This document shows, one piece after another, positions 10,640 through 18,828 of a stretch of DNA of 64,000 nt. Position 1 is the stretch's first letter. Each line of letters opens with the position of its first letter. The notes beneath the pieces were generated by a model. The model was given only the letters and a program-made list of their open reading frames with translations, was not told the origin of the DNA and made no database searches. This DNA is from Lederbergia galactosidilytica (GTDB lineage Bacteria > Bacillota > Bacilli > Bacillales > Bacillaceae_C). Where the stretch lies: the NCBI RefSeq assembly GCF_017873565.1, contig NZ_JAGGKH010000011.1, positions 120,225 to 184,224 on the forward strand, written 5' to 3'. A program made the translations under genes and the position numbers.

Positions 10640-10696
10640 AGTGCATGCTCCTGCGAGAGCTCTCCTTTTCTGCATTCCCGCAGGAACTTATGCTTT
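10640..10696. repeat. Palindromic intergenic element in the 10505-10792 gap
   Basis: GCATGCTCCTGCG and CGCAGGAACTTATGC form about 13 paired bases around a 23-nt spacer. No T-run follows on either strand, so it is not a standard terminator. It resembles the GC-rich intergenic palindromes scattered through Bacillaceae genomes. It is the only structured part of the gap between the plus-strand small gene and comK. Confidence 0.5.
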
Positions 10697-10792
10697 AGGA
10701 ATTCTAAACACAGAAGTATTTCATTAACTCGTCAGAATGTATTTAATTGTCTTAGCTTGGTAAAGCATCTTAAGTATTACTAAAACTTTTCG

Positions 10793-11347
10793 TCATTTAT
10801 ACGGCCGATATGGTCCTCTATCTTCAGATGCTTTCATAAAATATGATTGCTTTAATAAATTATACATCTCAATTCTTTCAAGGCTTTTCTCATATTCGAT
10901 CCTAAGCATTGCTGTGCGTGACAATTGCGTTCTAAAAGGTGTTGTGGAAATGGATACTGTATATTCGTGATTATTGCGAAACTTCACGATAGTTAAACTC
11001 TTAATATCTGCTTTGCGACAAGCCTTTACATGATCATGGGCAATCCAAGCACAAAATTCATGTTGAGGTGACTTAGTTGGAAATAAATAAATTGGTGTAT
11101 GTGATTCTAAGAGGATGGGGGCTTTGTGGGTAATAGCAATTAATTGTTTTGTGCCGTTTCTGCGACCTTCGTAATCAGAGCCGTAATATCCACAATTTCT
11201 TTTAATAATATTAAGTGGTGACTCTTCAGTATAATAAATCTCTTCAAACTCAATTATTTCTGTTATCCTTTTTTCCTCCTTAATAATTGTTCTAAACATT
11301 AAGGTAAAAGGATTAATCAAATACTCTTCGATTAGTTCTTTATTCAT
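10793..11347 (-). CDS. comK: Competence transcription factor ComK
   Basis: ComK is the DNA-binding master activator of competence; in B. subtilis it binds as a dimer of dimers to AAAA-N5-TTTT boxes. The 184-residue product has the family hallmarks: SPLNIIKRNCGYYGSDYEGR, GTKQLIAITHKAPIL, IYLFPTKSP and CAWIAHDHV. The start at 11347 (MNKELIEEY) is preferred over an upstream in-frame ATG at 11380 because AGGAGG lies 7 nt before it and the longer start lies at or before the promoter's expected start point. The neighbour yhzC (divergent) is the same as in B. subtilis. The C-terminal tail ending in GPYRPYK is shorter than in B. subtilis ComK (192 residues). Whether the protein still activates DNA uptake cannot be seen here. 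Confidence 0.95.
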   Translation of the reverse strand: MNKELIEEYLINPFTLMFRTIIKEEKRITEIIEFEEIYYTEESPLNIIKRNCGYYGSDYEGRRNGTKQLIAITHKAPILLESHTPIYLFPTKSPQHEFCAWIAHDHVKACRKADIKSLTIVKFRNNHEYTVSISTTPFRTQLSRTAMLRIEYEKSLERIEMYNLLKQSYFMKASEDRGPYRPYK

Positions 11348-11362
11348 ACTTCTCCCTCCTAT

Positions 11363-11376
11363 GTATAGTTCTATAC
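11363..11376. promoter_or_regulatory. Perfect palindrome over the comK start point
   Basis: GTATAGTTCTATAC is a perfect 14-bp palindrome just downstream of the comK -10 box and 16 bp before the start codon, covering roughly +3 to +16. The position suits a repressor operator. It does not match the CodY consensus; the protein that might bind it is unknown. Confidence 0.45.
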
Positions 11377-11385
11377 TCACAGATC

Positions 11386-11414
11386 AGTATATCTCAAGTA
11401 AAGAAAAAAGTCAA
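11386..11414 (-). promoter_or_regulatory. comK promoter (sigma-A type)
   Basis: On the minus strand TTGACT, a 17-bp spacer and TATACT, about 39 nt upstream of the comK start codon. Both hexamers are near consensus. The spacer and -35 flank are rich in T-runs, as at the ComK-bound comK promoter of B. subtilis. Confidence 0.75.
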
Positions 11415-11448
11415 AATAATCAAAAATCAAGGGTGTGAAACTCCATTA

Positions 11449-11477
11449 GAAAATTCCAATTATTCAATTGATTTTTC
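11449..11477. promoter_or_regulatory. AT-rich dyad between comK and yhzC, candidate ComK target
   Basis: A 29-bp imperfect dyad starting GAAAA and ending TTTTC pairs at 10 of 14 positions around its centre. Each half has one good A4 or T4 side of an AAAA-N5-TTTT box, but the inner sides are poor and the box spacing is not one of the usual ComK classes. It overlaps the yhzC -35. Offered as a candidate operator only. Confidence 0.3.
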
Positions 11478-11496
11478 CGCCCTTATTCGGTATAAT
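11468..11496 (+). promoter_or_regulatory. yhzC promoter (sigma-A type)
   Basis: TTGATT, 17-bp spacer, TATAAT, ending 27 bp upstream of the yhzC start codon. It is divergent from the comK promoter. Confidence 0.7.
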
Positions 11497-11523
11497 TAAA
11501 AAAAGTGTCAGAGGTGATCAGCA

Positions 11524-11751
11524 ATGGAAAAAAGAAAATCTTACCAAGAGCTGCTAAAAGAATATACAATGACACAAAACAAAAACGATACTCAAGAAAT
11601 GCAATGGTATGTTGAATTTATTCTCAATGATCTTTTACAGCAAAGAAGAGAACGGGAACTTCGAGTAGCCATTGACCATGCACTAGATCGAAATGATCGC
11701 AATGCTTTCAAAAATTTATCGAAAGAATTGAAAAAGCTTATTGGATATTAA
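11524..11751 (+). CDS. yhzC: IDEAL-domain small protein YhzC
   Basis: A 75-residue, highly charged helical protein. The C-terminal half (RRERELRVAIDHALDRND, then AFKNLSKEL) is the IDEAL domain, a short helical region found in several small Bacillus proteins. Position directly divergent from comK matches yhzC of B. subtilis. Function is not established; the conserved pairing with comK suggests a possible link but nothing in the sequence proves it. Ribosome site GAGGTGA precedes the ATG. A terminator overlaps the stop codon. Confidence 0.88.
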   Translation: MEKRKSYQELLKEYTMTQNKNDTQEMQWYVEFILNDLLQQRRERELRVAIDHALDRNDRNAFKNLSKELKKLIGY

Positions 11752-11774
11752 TCCCCTTAACAGGGGATTTTTTA
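11750..11774 (+). terminator. Terminator of yhzC
   Basis: AATCCCC, a short TTAAC loop and AGGGGATT, followed by a T-run. The stem begins inside the stop codon. Confidence 0.85.
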
Positions 11775-11828
11775 TTGTTTAATCCATTATAAGATATTCC
11801 AACTTCATAGTGTCTAAGAATTTTTCAA

Positions 11829-11869
11829 AGAAAAAAGCAGGGAGAAAAAGAGCTTTTATTCTCCCTGCT
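11829..11869 (-). terminator. Terminator of the M48 protease gene
   Basis: On the minus strand AGCAGGGAGAA pairs perfectly with TTCTCCCTGCT around a 12-nt loop and is followed by TTTTTTC, just past the stop codon of the M48 gene. Confidence 0.85.
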
Positions 11870-11874
11870 CTACC

Positions 11875-13137
11875 TTATTTATTAAGTTCATATTCATCAA
11901 TCTTTTTTATACGCTCTAGCATAGTTGGATGTCCATAACGGAATATTTTCACCAGATAAGGAGGTTTAACCTGACTAAGCCCAGCCTTTGTTAGGCTCTG
12001 GAACGACTCAATTCCCGCCTCTTTATCCTCGGTCATTTCAATCGCATAAGTATCTGCTCTTGATTCTTGATAGCGAGAAACCATGTTCGTGAGTGGACTA
12101 GCAGCAAACAATAAAATAGAAGTAATTAAAAGAAAAGCAGGTAATGAACTTAGGTTGCTCATTTTCTTCACTTTCCAATCTTTCCCACGCTTTGCTAACC
12201 AACGTTCCATGAGTTTCGCTGTTAGCCATAGTCCCACGAATGATAAGAGAATATATCCGGCAAGCCCGATATAAATATGCTTCTCCACATAATGACCCAT
12301 TTCATGTGCCATAATAAACAAAATTTCTTCATCACTCAATCGTTCAAGGGTTGTATCCCAAAGAACAATCCGGGAGTTGGAGCCGATTCCATTTACATAA
12401 GCATTTAAAGAATTTGTTTTTGTAGACATATCTACTTCATAGACATGTTCGGCTGGAATATTTGCCATATCCGCTAGGTCAAGAATTTTCGCTTCAAGCT
12501 CCTTGTCCTTTAATGGATAAAAATCATTATACAATGGATCGATCACGACTGGCTGAATGAACATCATAAAAATGGAGAAAGGAATCATAAGACACCAAGC
12601 GGCAAGCCACCAGCGTTTCGGAAATTTTCTTATTAAAAAATACAAAACAGTAATTATAATAAACATCGTTCCATAACTTACCCAAAAATCAATTAGTTTA
12701 TCTTTCATCCACCCCGGGAAAGTCTGTGTTGAAATCTGGTACGATTTCGATATTGTGAAGGATAGAAAACTTAAAGGGAACATAACAATAAAAGAAGTTA
12801 TAGATAACCAGAACAAATAAATAGCTGAACGAATTACAAAGAATTTAGACGTATTGTTTGCCCATTTTTCAAATGTTGCCGATACACCCAGAATCAAAAT
12901 TAAGAAATAAAATAACCATTCATAAGGAGTTGCTAAGAAAAAAAGTAAATTGCGAATTCTAGAATAATCCTCACTAAGCATCAATTCTCGACCATTTAGA
13001 AAAGTTGCTGGATCGACCGCAGTTCCGCGCAATGCCTCTGGGATTGAGGTATTCGCAAAGAAAAACAAATAGGCATACATTGCAATTCCAAATATAAGAT
13101 ACAATACAATGGCACGTAAAGCCCATTTACGAATCAT
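11875..13137 (-). CDS. yhfN: M48 family zinc metallopeptidase, YhfN-type (Ste24-like)
   Basis: A 420-residue integral-membrane metalloprotease of the CAAX prenyl-protease-1-like type. About seven hydrophobic segments are visible, with the zinc-binding HEMGH at residues 278-282 (FIMAHEMGHYVEKH), preceded by a conserved NSLNAYVNG segment and followed by the downstream glutamate in YQESRADTYAIEM. In eukaryotes Ste24 trims prenylated proteins; bacteria lack that substrate, so a membrane-protein quality-control role is more likely here. Start ATG at 13137 follows AAGGGGGGAG. Neighbourhood (comK-yhzC on one side, lplJ on the other) matches B. subtilis yhfN loosely. Monocistronic with its own terminator. 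Confidence 0.88.
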   Translation of the reverse strand: MIRKWALRAIVLYLIFGIAMYAYLFFFANTSIPEALRGTAVDPATFLNGRELMLSEDYSRIRNLLFFLATPYEWLFYFLILILGVSATFEKWANNTSKFFVIRSAIYLFWLSITSFIVMFPLSFLSFTISKSYQISTQTFPGWMKDKLIDFWVSYGTMFIIITVLYFLIRKFPKRWWLAAWCLMIPFSIFMMFIQPVVIDPLYNDFYPLKDKELEAKILDLADMANIPAEHVYEVDMSTKTNSLNAYVNGIGSNSRIVLWDTTLERLSDEEILFIMAHEMGHYVEKHIYIGLAGYILLSFVGLWLTAKLMERWLAKRGKDWKVKKMSNLSSLPAFLLITSILLFAASPLTNMVSRYQESRADTYAIEMTEDKEAGIESFQSLTKAGLSQVKPPYLVKIFRYGHPTMLERIKKIDEYELNK

Positions 13138-13483
13138 AATCTCCCCCCTTGTCCATCTCTTATTATATGTAGAATTTTTTTCTTCATTTAGAACTAGCCA
13201 ACTTATTTAATTTTAATCCGTTTTTAAATTGATAAGTCTATCTCCTGGTATAAAGGCATTCATACGATTAAAACACCCTAAAAATGAGCATATAAGATAG
13301 CATTGGGAACATTGATAAGACTCCCTAAATAAGAATGCAAATTCCATATCACCTATTAAAGTGGTAGCATTCTTGAAGTAGGAGTAACCCTCTCCTTTCC
13401 AATTATAGGAGAGTAAAAAAGAAAAGACTCCCAAATCTAATTTGGGAGCCTCTCTTGCATCATAAAAAATAAGAACTAACTGA
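13138..13483. other. Intergenic region, no gene supported
   Basis: Between lplJ and the M48 gene. An open minus-strand frame exists (about 13213-13434), but it has no ribosome site, unusual composition and overlaps the lplJ terminator, so it is not called. Apart from that terminator only short AT-rich stretches are seen. Confidence 0.5.
13415..13450 (-). terminator. Terminator of yhfI-lplJ
   Basis: On the minus strand GGCTCCCAAAT and ATTTGGGAGTC flank a tiny loop and are followed by TTTTCTTTTTT, about 35 nt past the lplJ stop codon. Confidence 0.85.
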
Positions 13484-14473
13484 CTAATAAATCAGTTCAA
13501 TAATCTCATCCTTAGCTACATTACCAAAATAATGTGGAATATCCAAGTGTTCAAGTGCGTGAGAAATTTCAGAGCGTTCATAACGAATATTGGTTAAGGC
13601 TTTCTCAACCTCTTCTACATCCCCAACGCCAAAAAAGTCACCAAAAATTTTACACTCGGTAATTTGGCCTTTTTGGACATTTAAACGAAACTCAATAAGA
13701 CCAACAGGAAAACGATGTGAAAACTGCAAATTAAATTTCGGAGATTTTCCGTAATTCCAATCCCAGTTTTGGTATCGTTCTTTTGAAATTCGTTGAATTT
13801 TCTCCCAATCCTTTTCCGTTAATTTGTATTCTGGTACAGGGAAAACATCCTCAAAAATATGACGTAATAATATTTCTCTAAATTCTTTGGTTGATATACT
13901 TTCTCCCATAAACTCAGATATATTGGCAACCCTACTGCGAATCGATTTAATTCCTTTTGATTCAATTTTATCTTTTCGCACTTTAAGGGCTGACACTACG
14001 TTTTCAATTTCCGAGTCAAACATTAATGTGCCATGACTAAACATTCTGCCACGAGTAGAGAATTGAGCATTTCCTGAGATTTTTCGTTCTCCAACGACTA
14101 GATCATTTCTACCTTTCATCTCAGCTTGGACACCTAATTTATTCAATGCTTTAACAACAGGTTCTGTGAACTTTTTAAAATTTAAAAAGCTGTCTCCTTC
14201 ATCTTTTGTAATAAAACTAAAATTTAAATTCCCAAGATCATGATAGACAGCGCCGCCTCCAGACAAACGTCGAACGACATGAATACCATTTTTCTCTACA
14301 TAATCCGTATTAATCTCCTCGATCGTATTCTGGTTTTTTCCAATAATTATAGATGGCTCATTAATATAAAATAGTAAATAATCTTGGTTAATATCTAAAT
14401 GCTTTAATGCATATTCTTCAATCGCTAAATTTATGCGAGGATCTGTGATCCCTTGATTATCAATAAACAGCAT
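13484..14473 (-). CDS. lplJ: Lipoate-protein ligase
   Basis: LplJ activates lipoate with ATP and attaches it to the lipoyl lysine of 2-oxoacid dehydrogenase and glycine-cleavage subunits, allowing lipoate scavenging. The 329-residue product is family length. Signature motifs: INLAIEEYAL near the N-terminus, IIIGKNQNT, RRLSGGGAVYHDLGNLNFSF (ligand-binding loop), GRNDLVVGERKISGNAQ with the catalytic lysine region, and GTLMFDSE. The C-terminal accessory domain (residues 250-329) is present. The start has GGAGG upstream. It lies 15 nt downstream of yhfI, the same pair as in B. subtilis, and is followed by a terminator, so the two form an operon. Confidence 0.94.
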   Translation of the reverse strand: MLFIDNQGITDPRINLAIEEYALKHLDINQDYLLFYINEPSIIIGKNQNTIEEINTDYVEKNGIHVVRRLSGGGAVYHDLGNLNFSFITKDEGDSFLNFKKFTEPVVKALNKLGVQAEMKGRNDLVVGERKISGNAQFSTRGRMFSHGTLMFDSEIENVVSALKVRKDKIESKGIKSIRSRVANISEFMGESISTKEFREILLRHIFEDVFPVPEYKLTEKDWEKIQRISKERYQNWDWNYGKSPKFNLQFSHRFPVGLIEFRLNVQKGQITECKIFGDFFGVGDVEEVEKALTNIRYERSEISHALEHLDIPHYFGNVAKDEIIELIY

Positions 14474-14488
14474 GTTGAAACCTCCTAG

Positions 14489-15223
14489 TTAAATGGTGAT
14501 AGCAAGTCCTGATGAAGCAAGGATGATATCGCCAGGATAATCCTCCTTAGCCTCAGAAATTAATTGTTCATAATTCCCGAAATGGGGTAAATGCGTAAGT
14601 ACCAACTTCTTCGCGTTCGCCAAGCGAGCTAATTGTCCCGCCTGATCACTTGTCATATGATTGAAAGCTGCTTCTTTCATATCCTTGTAATAATTAGATT
14701 CACATAGGATTAAATCAGCCCCTTTAGCGAATTCCGCTAGTTCAGGAAAGTAAGCTGTATCCGCTGTATAGATAAGTGTTTTTGAACCAGCTTTAATACG
14801 CATCGCATAACAAGGTACTGGGTGTACAGTCTCGATAAACTCAATTTGAAATGGACCAATATGTAACAATTGATCACCTTTATAAACCATTCCAGTTGTT
14901 AAATTTTTATATGTTAAAGCTGCAAATCCAGCCTGATCCTCTTCGTGCCCGTAGATTGGTAAATTTCTCGAAAACCCCTCCGTGTATTTTGCAATGATTA
15001 ATGCATGCTGGAGCACACCAATATCGGCTACATGATCTGGATGGTAATGTGAAATAATAACCGCGTCTAATTCAGTTGGTTTTAAATAATATTGCAACTG
15101 TGATAATACAGCACTCCCACAATCCACTAAAAGCCTGAAACCTTCATGTTCTAATAAATAACCTGAACTGGCTTCTCCCACTTTTGGAAAGCCGCCCCAA
15201 TGTCCAATCACTGTTAACTTCAT
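14489..15223 (-). CDS. yhfI: MBL-fold metallo-hydrolase YhfI
   Basis: A 244-residue metallo-beta-lactamase-fold hydrolase of the RNase Z-like/phosphodiesterase branch. Metal ligands are visible: SHYHPDHVAD (HxHxDH), a histidine in FIETVHPVP, an aspartate in LIYTADTAYFP, and LTHLPH near the C-terminus. Proteins of this branch hydrolyse phosphodiester or related bonds; the substrate of YhfI is unknown. Start at 15223 follows AAGGAGTG. First gene of the yhfI-lplJ operon; a link to lipoate metabolism is possible only by context. Confidence 0.85.
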   Translation of the reverse strand: MKLTVIGHWGGFPKVGEASSGYLLEHEGFRLLVDCGSAVLSQLQYYLKPTELDAVIISHYHPDHVADIGVLQHALIIAKYTEGFSRNLPIYGHEEDQAGFAALTYKNLTTGMVYKGDQLLHIGPFQIEFIETVHPVPCYAMRIKAGSKTLIYTADTAYFPELAEFAKGADLILCESNYYKDMKEAAFNHMTSDQAGQLARLANAKKLVLTHLPHFGNYEQLISEAKEDYPGDIILASSGLAITI

Positions 15224-15322
15224 ATCTCACACTCCTTCTCACAAAGCATACCCATCAAATTAACTATACTTTATTTCTAATTTTTTTTCATGTTTTGAAG
15301 ATTTTTATTGACACCCCACTAC

Positions 15323-15331
15323 TGTTATAAT
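15323..15331 (+). promoter_or_regulatory. Extended -10 element upstream of yhfH
   Basis: TGTTATAAT fits TGnTATAAT. A TTGACA lies upstream but only 12 bp away, so the promoter may rely on the extended -10. About 55 nt before the yhfH start. Confidence 0.45.
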
Positions 15332-15384
15332 ACAATTTTAATCAACAACCACAGTATCATAACAAAAGGGAAGGATGATGATTT

Positions 15385-15510
15385 ATGATCCAAAGTATCG
15401 TAGAATTCTTTAAAGAGTTACCCCCTAAAAAATGTTCACAATGCGGTGAAAAGATCGACGAACAACATGAATGTTATGGTAATCTATGTGACCAATGCAA
15501 TTCAATCTAA
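15385..15510 (+). CDS. yhfH: YhfH mini-protein with two CxxC pairs
   Basis: A 41-residue protein. After a short amphipathic N-terminus (IVEFFKELPPK) it has CSQCGEKIDEQHEC and CDQCNSI. The two CxxC pairs, about 15 residues apart, look like a minimal zinc ribbon; one more cysteine (C30) lies between them. B. subtilis has a gene of this name and size next to yhfI, and the divergent placement here agrees. Function is unknown. A purine-rich AAGGGAAGGA lies upstream of the ATG at 15385; nearby ATGs at 15375 and 15378 are in another frame. Confidence 0.85.
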   Translation: MIQSIVEFFKELPPKKCSQCGEKIDEQHECYGNLCDQCNSI

Positions 15511-15534
15511 CTGTATATATAGCAAACTAATATA

Positions 15535-15587
15535 AAAAAGACCTTTCTGCTAATCTCAATTTGCAGAAAGGTCCTTCTTTTTTTATT
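15535..15587. terminator. Bidirectional terminator between convergent genes
   Basis: GACCTTTCTGC pairs perfectly with GCAGAAAGGTC. On the plus strand CTTCTTTTTTT follows (end of yhfH); on the minus strand TTTTTTATA follows (end of the 653-residue gene). Confidence 0.9.
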
Positions 15588-15613
15588 CGGTGCAACTGTC
15601 TAATCGCTTCACT

Positions 15614-17575
15614 TTATTTCCCCTTTAAAGCTTGATCATTGACAAAGAAACGAATTTCATGATCGTCTGTTGTATTATTGTAGGAATAATTCTTACTCGA
15701 AAATGGTGTATAGTCAAATTCGAAATACTCCTCCACCCCATCTGCTGTCTTCCTTTTTTTCTTATAAATATTCATAAATAATTCTCGTTTTTTCTCTTCC
15801 TTTAATCGGCCATATGGAAAATTTGAATCATAAGCATATAAACGAATTAAATCGGGATCAAATTCATCGTATTCCATCTTATAAATATTCACAGCATGCC
15901 CACCTGAACCTTTATGTAAAGAGGCATACACGATATTTCCATTTGCTAAAGCGTCCTCGACTTGATCTATTATGGTTATATTGGAAGATTCATAAGGTTT
16001 AGTCTTATAATTTATCATTTCATTGGCATAAATCCACTGCGTTTCTAACATTTTTACTAATGTGCGATCAGGCTCATCTATTTTACTAGGATCTATGACT
16101 ATATCATCAATATACGTCTCCTTACCAATATAGGAAATTTGCTCATCTGTAAAACGATAGCCATAGAGATAGCCATCTTCTAAGAATGCGTATTGATCTA
16201 ATTGGGGTTCTAGATTATAGGAGAGTGATTTATACCCAGCACTACCTAAATACTCTCTTAACCACGATTTAACTGTTTCCGGTTTATAACTTAACTCCTT
16301 TTCAATCTCTTCCTGATTAAACACTCGTTCAATTACACGTACAATTCCAGCGCAAATTCCTCCATCCCCAAGCGGCGTTAACATATTACCGAAGCGGAAG
16401 GCATTGGCGTTCGATAGAAAACCAGTGTCAATCACTTTAGCAGAATATACTTCTTCCTGATTAAACTCCTCATCAAAAATCCAAGGCATCGAATATTTTT
16501 TTACATAATCAGGGGTTCCCATGACAGTTCCATAGTCAAGCAAGGCACGAGCAAGTAAAGTTCCATCCGTCCCATCCAGTGGGGCAAAAATCTTATCCAA
16601 CAACGCATAAACCCCATCTAAAAACGCCGCGGAAATAGGGCCTATTGTGCCAATCGATAACTCGGTAATTCCATATTCCTCATCTTCATATTTGTCTTCC
16701 ACAAAATTATCGCTATCACGCCATGCACGCTTAAAAATAAATACTTTATGATCAAAGCCTGCAACAGCACGACTAAATTGAAAACCAGATACCCGGAAAT
16801 AATAATACTTTTCAATTTTCTCATATGTATTTGGGTCAAGGATAAAGACGGGAAATGAGTCATTGATCGTTGCGAAAATAGCATCATCTTCAACACGCTG
16901 TTTTTTTATTTCCACAAAATCCTCTTTATCAAAATCAAAATAAAAAGCTTTTAATTTCTTTTTATTTTTAACTTTCTCTGGAAGTTTCAACTCCACTTCC
17001 CCCGTGTAATTAAAGAATTGTACAGGTTCACGAACAGGCTCATAAATCGCTTCTAGCTCATCTTGTTGATATGACTCTATAAATGAATGATATTTTGCAT
17101 TTAAATCATTTGTATGGATCGCTACATCCAATTTTTCATCTTCAATACTAAATTCCTCAATAGCATCTTTATCCAATGGTTTTGTTGGATCAAGTCCTTC
17201 TTTAATTTTAGCCAGATCACTGATTCCATCATCGGCAGTGGAAAACTTCTTCGGGTCTGTATGATAAGTATGAAGCGCATCCCAATCCGATATTCCATTC
17301 CCTGAAGTATCCGCGACATATGGATTTAAACCTGCATCCACCTTTTCCTGAATGGTCATTTTTTGGCCACCAATTTTTTCATCACCATGTAACTTAACTG
17401 TCATATCAGTGGAAATAGTCGGATCTTCTGGTAGAGCTTTTAAATATTTTTCTAGTTTATAATCTTTGTATTTTTGATAGCCCCAAATCCCCCCAACAAT
17501 CAAGAGAGAAGAAGCAACAAATACGGTAAATAGGATGAAGATGATTTTTCCGACTACTCGCAAAAACTTCTTCAT
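15614..17575 (-). CDS. Membrane-anchored protein with calcium-binding-like repeat and putative cysteine peptidase domain
   Basis: A 653-residue protein I do not recognise as a named family. Residues about 11-33 form one transmembrane helix after a short basic N-terminus, so the rest should face outside. Residues 84-132 resemble type-3 thrombospondin/EF-loop repeats: NPYVADTSGNGISDWDA, then TDPKKFSTADDGISDLAKI, rich in Asp/Asn/Gly at calcium-ligand spacing. The C-terminal half has a possible papain-like or C39-like triad: Cys408 in GDGGICAGIVR, His560 in GSGGHAVNIY and Asp583 in LYAYDSNFP, which is the order and local context of such enzymes. Start ATG follows GGGAGGT. Single gene, convergent with yhfH. 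Function is inferred: surface protease or structurally related non-peptidase. Confidence 0.6.
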   Translation of the reverse strand: MKKFLRVVGKIIFILFTVFVASSLLIVGGIWGYQKYKDYKLEKYLKALPEDPTISTDMTVKLHGDEKIGGQKMTIQEKVDAGLNPYVADTSGNGISDWDALHTYHTDPKKFSTADDGISDLAKIKEGLDPTKPLDKDAIEEFSIEDEKLDVAIHTNDLNAKYHSFIESYQQDELEAIYEPVREPVQFFNYTGEVELKLPEKVKNKKKLKAFYFDFDKEDFVEIKKQRVEDDAIFATINDSFPVFILDPNTYEKIEKYYYFRVSGFQFSRAVAGFDHKVFIFKRAWRDSDNFVEDKYEDEEYGITELSIGTIGPISAAFLDGVYALLDKIFAPLDGTDGTLLARALLDYGTVMGTPDYVKKYSMPWIFDEEFNQEEVYSAKVIDTGFLSNANAFRFGNMLTPLGDGGICAGIVRVIERVFNQEEIEKELSYKPETVKSWLREYLGSAGYKSLSYNLEPQLDQYAFLEDGYLYGYRFTDEQISYIGKETYIDDIVIDPSKIDEPDRTLVKMLETQWIYANEMINYKTKPYESSNITIIDQVEDALANGNIVYASLHKGSGGHAVNIYKMEYDEFDPDLIRLYAYDSNFPYGRLKEEKKRELFMNIYKKKRKTADGVEEYFEFDYTPFSSKNYSYNNTTDDHEIRFFVNDQALKGK

Positions 17576-17846
17576 TACAATACCTCCCTAAAACAATGAC
17601 TTAATTAATTAGCTGAAATTTTCATTATGCTTACAATCAACGTTCAGTATACGTCATCAATAGATCATAATCGATTGTTTCCAAAAGATTCAGGTGAAAA
17701 GAACGATGTTTCCTCTATATTTCTATGGATTAGCATAGGAAAAAAGTTGTATAAATTAGCTTATTTTTTACAATTTCATTCTTGGAATAAACCTGCTTCA
17801 TCTCCCATATGTTTCTATATAATTTAATAAAGAATGGAGCGATTTG

Positions 17847-18245
17847 ATGACTGAGTCCGGCCCTATCATTACAAGAGAAATGCTTATACGTTTTTATCAG
17901 TTAAACCAACAGAAAAAAAGAATAGAAGAACAGCTAGACGAGTTAAAAAATGCATTTAATCATTATTTTGATCTTTCTGTTGGATTTTATGAAAAAGGCG
18001 AAATAACAGTAGACAATTATAAATTGCAGAGACAAATTCGGACATTAGAAAAATATGAACAAGAAGAAACAGTGAAAAGATTGGAATGTCTACATCTAAA
18101 TGAACTAATCCAAAAAAAGCCTGATGATAAAAAAATAAAGTCTGCCATAGATTTAGGATTATTGAGTGAGAGGGAATTGGATGGCTGTAAGAAAGTAAAT
18201 AAATTAAATATTGTCACAGTAAAATCACTAGAAAATTCACACTGA
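17847..18245 (+). CDS. Small coiled-coil protein of unknown function
   Basis: A 132-residue soluble protein. Residues about 15-45 (FYQLNQQKKRIEEQLDEL and onward) and 70-95 are strongly helical with heptad-like leucine/isoleucine spacing, suggesting a coiled coil. No known domain recognised. The ATG at 17847 has GGAG 7 nt upstream and is preferred over a TTG one codon earlier. A TATAAT lies 24 nt upstream. The region from 17576 to 17846 otherwise holds only promoter-like AT-rich sequence; another frame there is not supported. Confidence 0.65.
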   Translation: MTESGPIITREMLIRFYQLNQQKKRIEEQLDELKNAFNHYFDLSVGFYEKGEITVDNYKLQRQIRTLEKYEQEETVKRLECLHLNELIQKKPDDKKIKSAIDLGLLSERELDGCKKVNKLNIVTVKSLENSH

Positions 18246-18445
18246 CTTCCCGTAAATAGATTGAGGTTGGGATACAAGTAATATATTTAGCATCAAAGAC
18301 GAATGATAAATTACCATAGCCCTTCTTTTATTCGTTCTTAAAAATAATTAATAGTTTACATGAACTTCATGTTAAAATAATAAAATAAAAGGTAAAAAAC
18401 TATTAATAGATTTTTAAAAATTACTTTGTATAAAAGGTGATCTAA

Positions 18446-18622
18446 ATGTGGAAATGGATTTTACTAGTTATTGCCCTATTTGTAACTCTAGCAATTTTCG
18501 AAGAAATAATAAATTATATCGTCTTCCGCTTAACTGGTACAAAAAGAGAGAAAAAGAAACTTAAATTAAAGGAAAGAATTCCGCTACTCTCAAAGTCGAA
18601 ACAGCAGGAGCATGGCTCCTAA
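18446..18622 (+). CDS. Small single-pass membrane protein
   Basis: A 58-residue protein: MWKWILLVIALFVTLAIF is one hydrophobic helix, followed by a basic tail (TGTKREKKKLKLKER). The ATG has AAAGGTGATCTAA upstream, a good Bacillus ribosome site, and codon use is normal. Topology would place the basic tail in the cytosol. Family unknown. A short hairpin overlaps its stop codon. The 200 nt upstream (18246-18445) are AT-rich and hold no other gene. Confidence 0.65.
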   Translation: MWKWILLVIALFVTLAIFEEIINYIVFRLTGTKREKKKLKLKERIPLLSKSKQQEHGS

Positions 18623-18630
18623 CTTTTTTG
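18608..18630 (+). terminator. Short hairpin terminator overlapping a stop codon
   Basis: GGAGC-ATG-GCTCC followed by TAACTTTTTTG. The stem is only 5 bp with a 3-nt loop, so it is weak, but the T-run is good. Confidence 0.45.
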
Positions 18631-18828
18631 AGTCGCTGTCAAGTTCTACTCACCTGAAATTGTTAACCAATAATAAATTCCTTATTTTATAAAGTAATCC
18701 GCTCAACTCTTTGAATAAATTATTGATAATAAATGATAAATTTCTGAACAGATTGTATAAACCCCCAATCTTTTCATATTTTTGACTATAATGGTAATAA
18801 GAATATGGATGGGTTGGAGGTTTTTTTA

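Noticed and set aside
13213..13434. 73-codon minus-strand frame between lplJ and the M48 gene
   Set aside because: No ribosome site, overlaps the lplJ terminator, and the residue pattern (many Phe, Cys, Tyr) is not protein-like for this genome.
17627..17827. 66-codon plus-strand frame upstream of the coiled-coil gene
   Set aside because: No ribosome site, and it runs over the apparent promoter region of the next gene.
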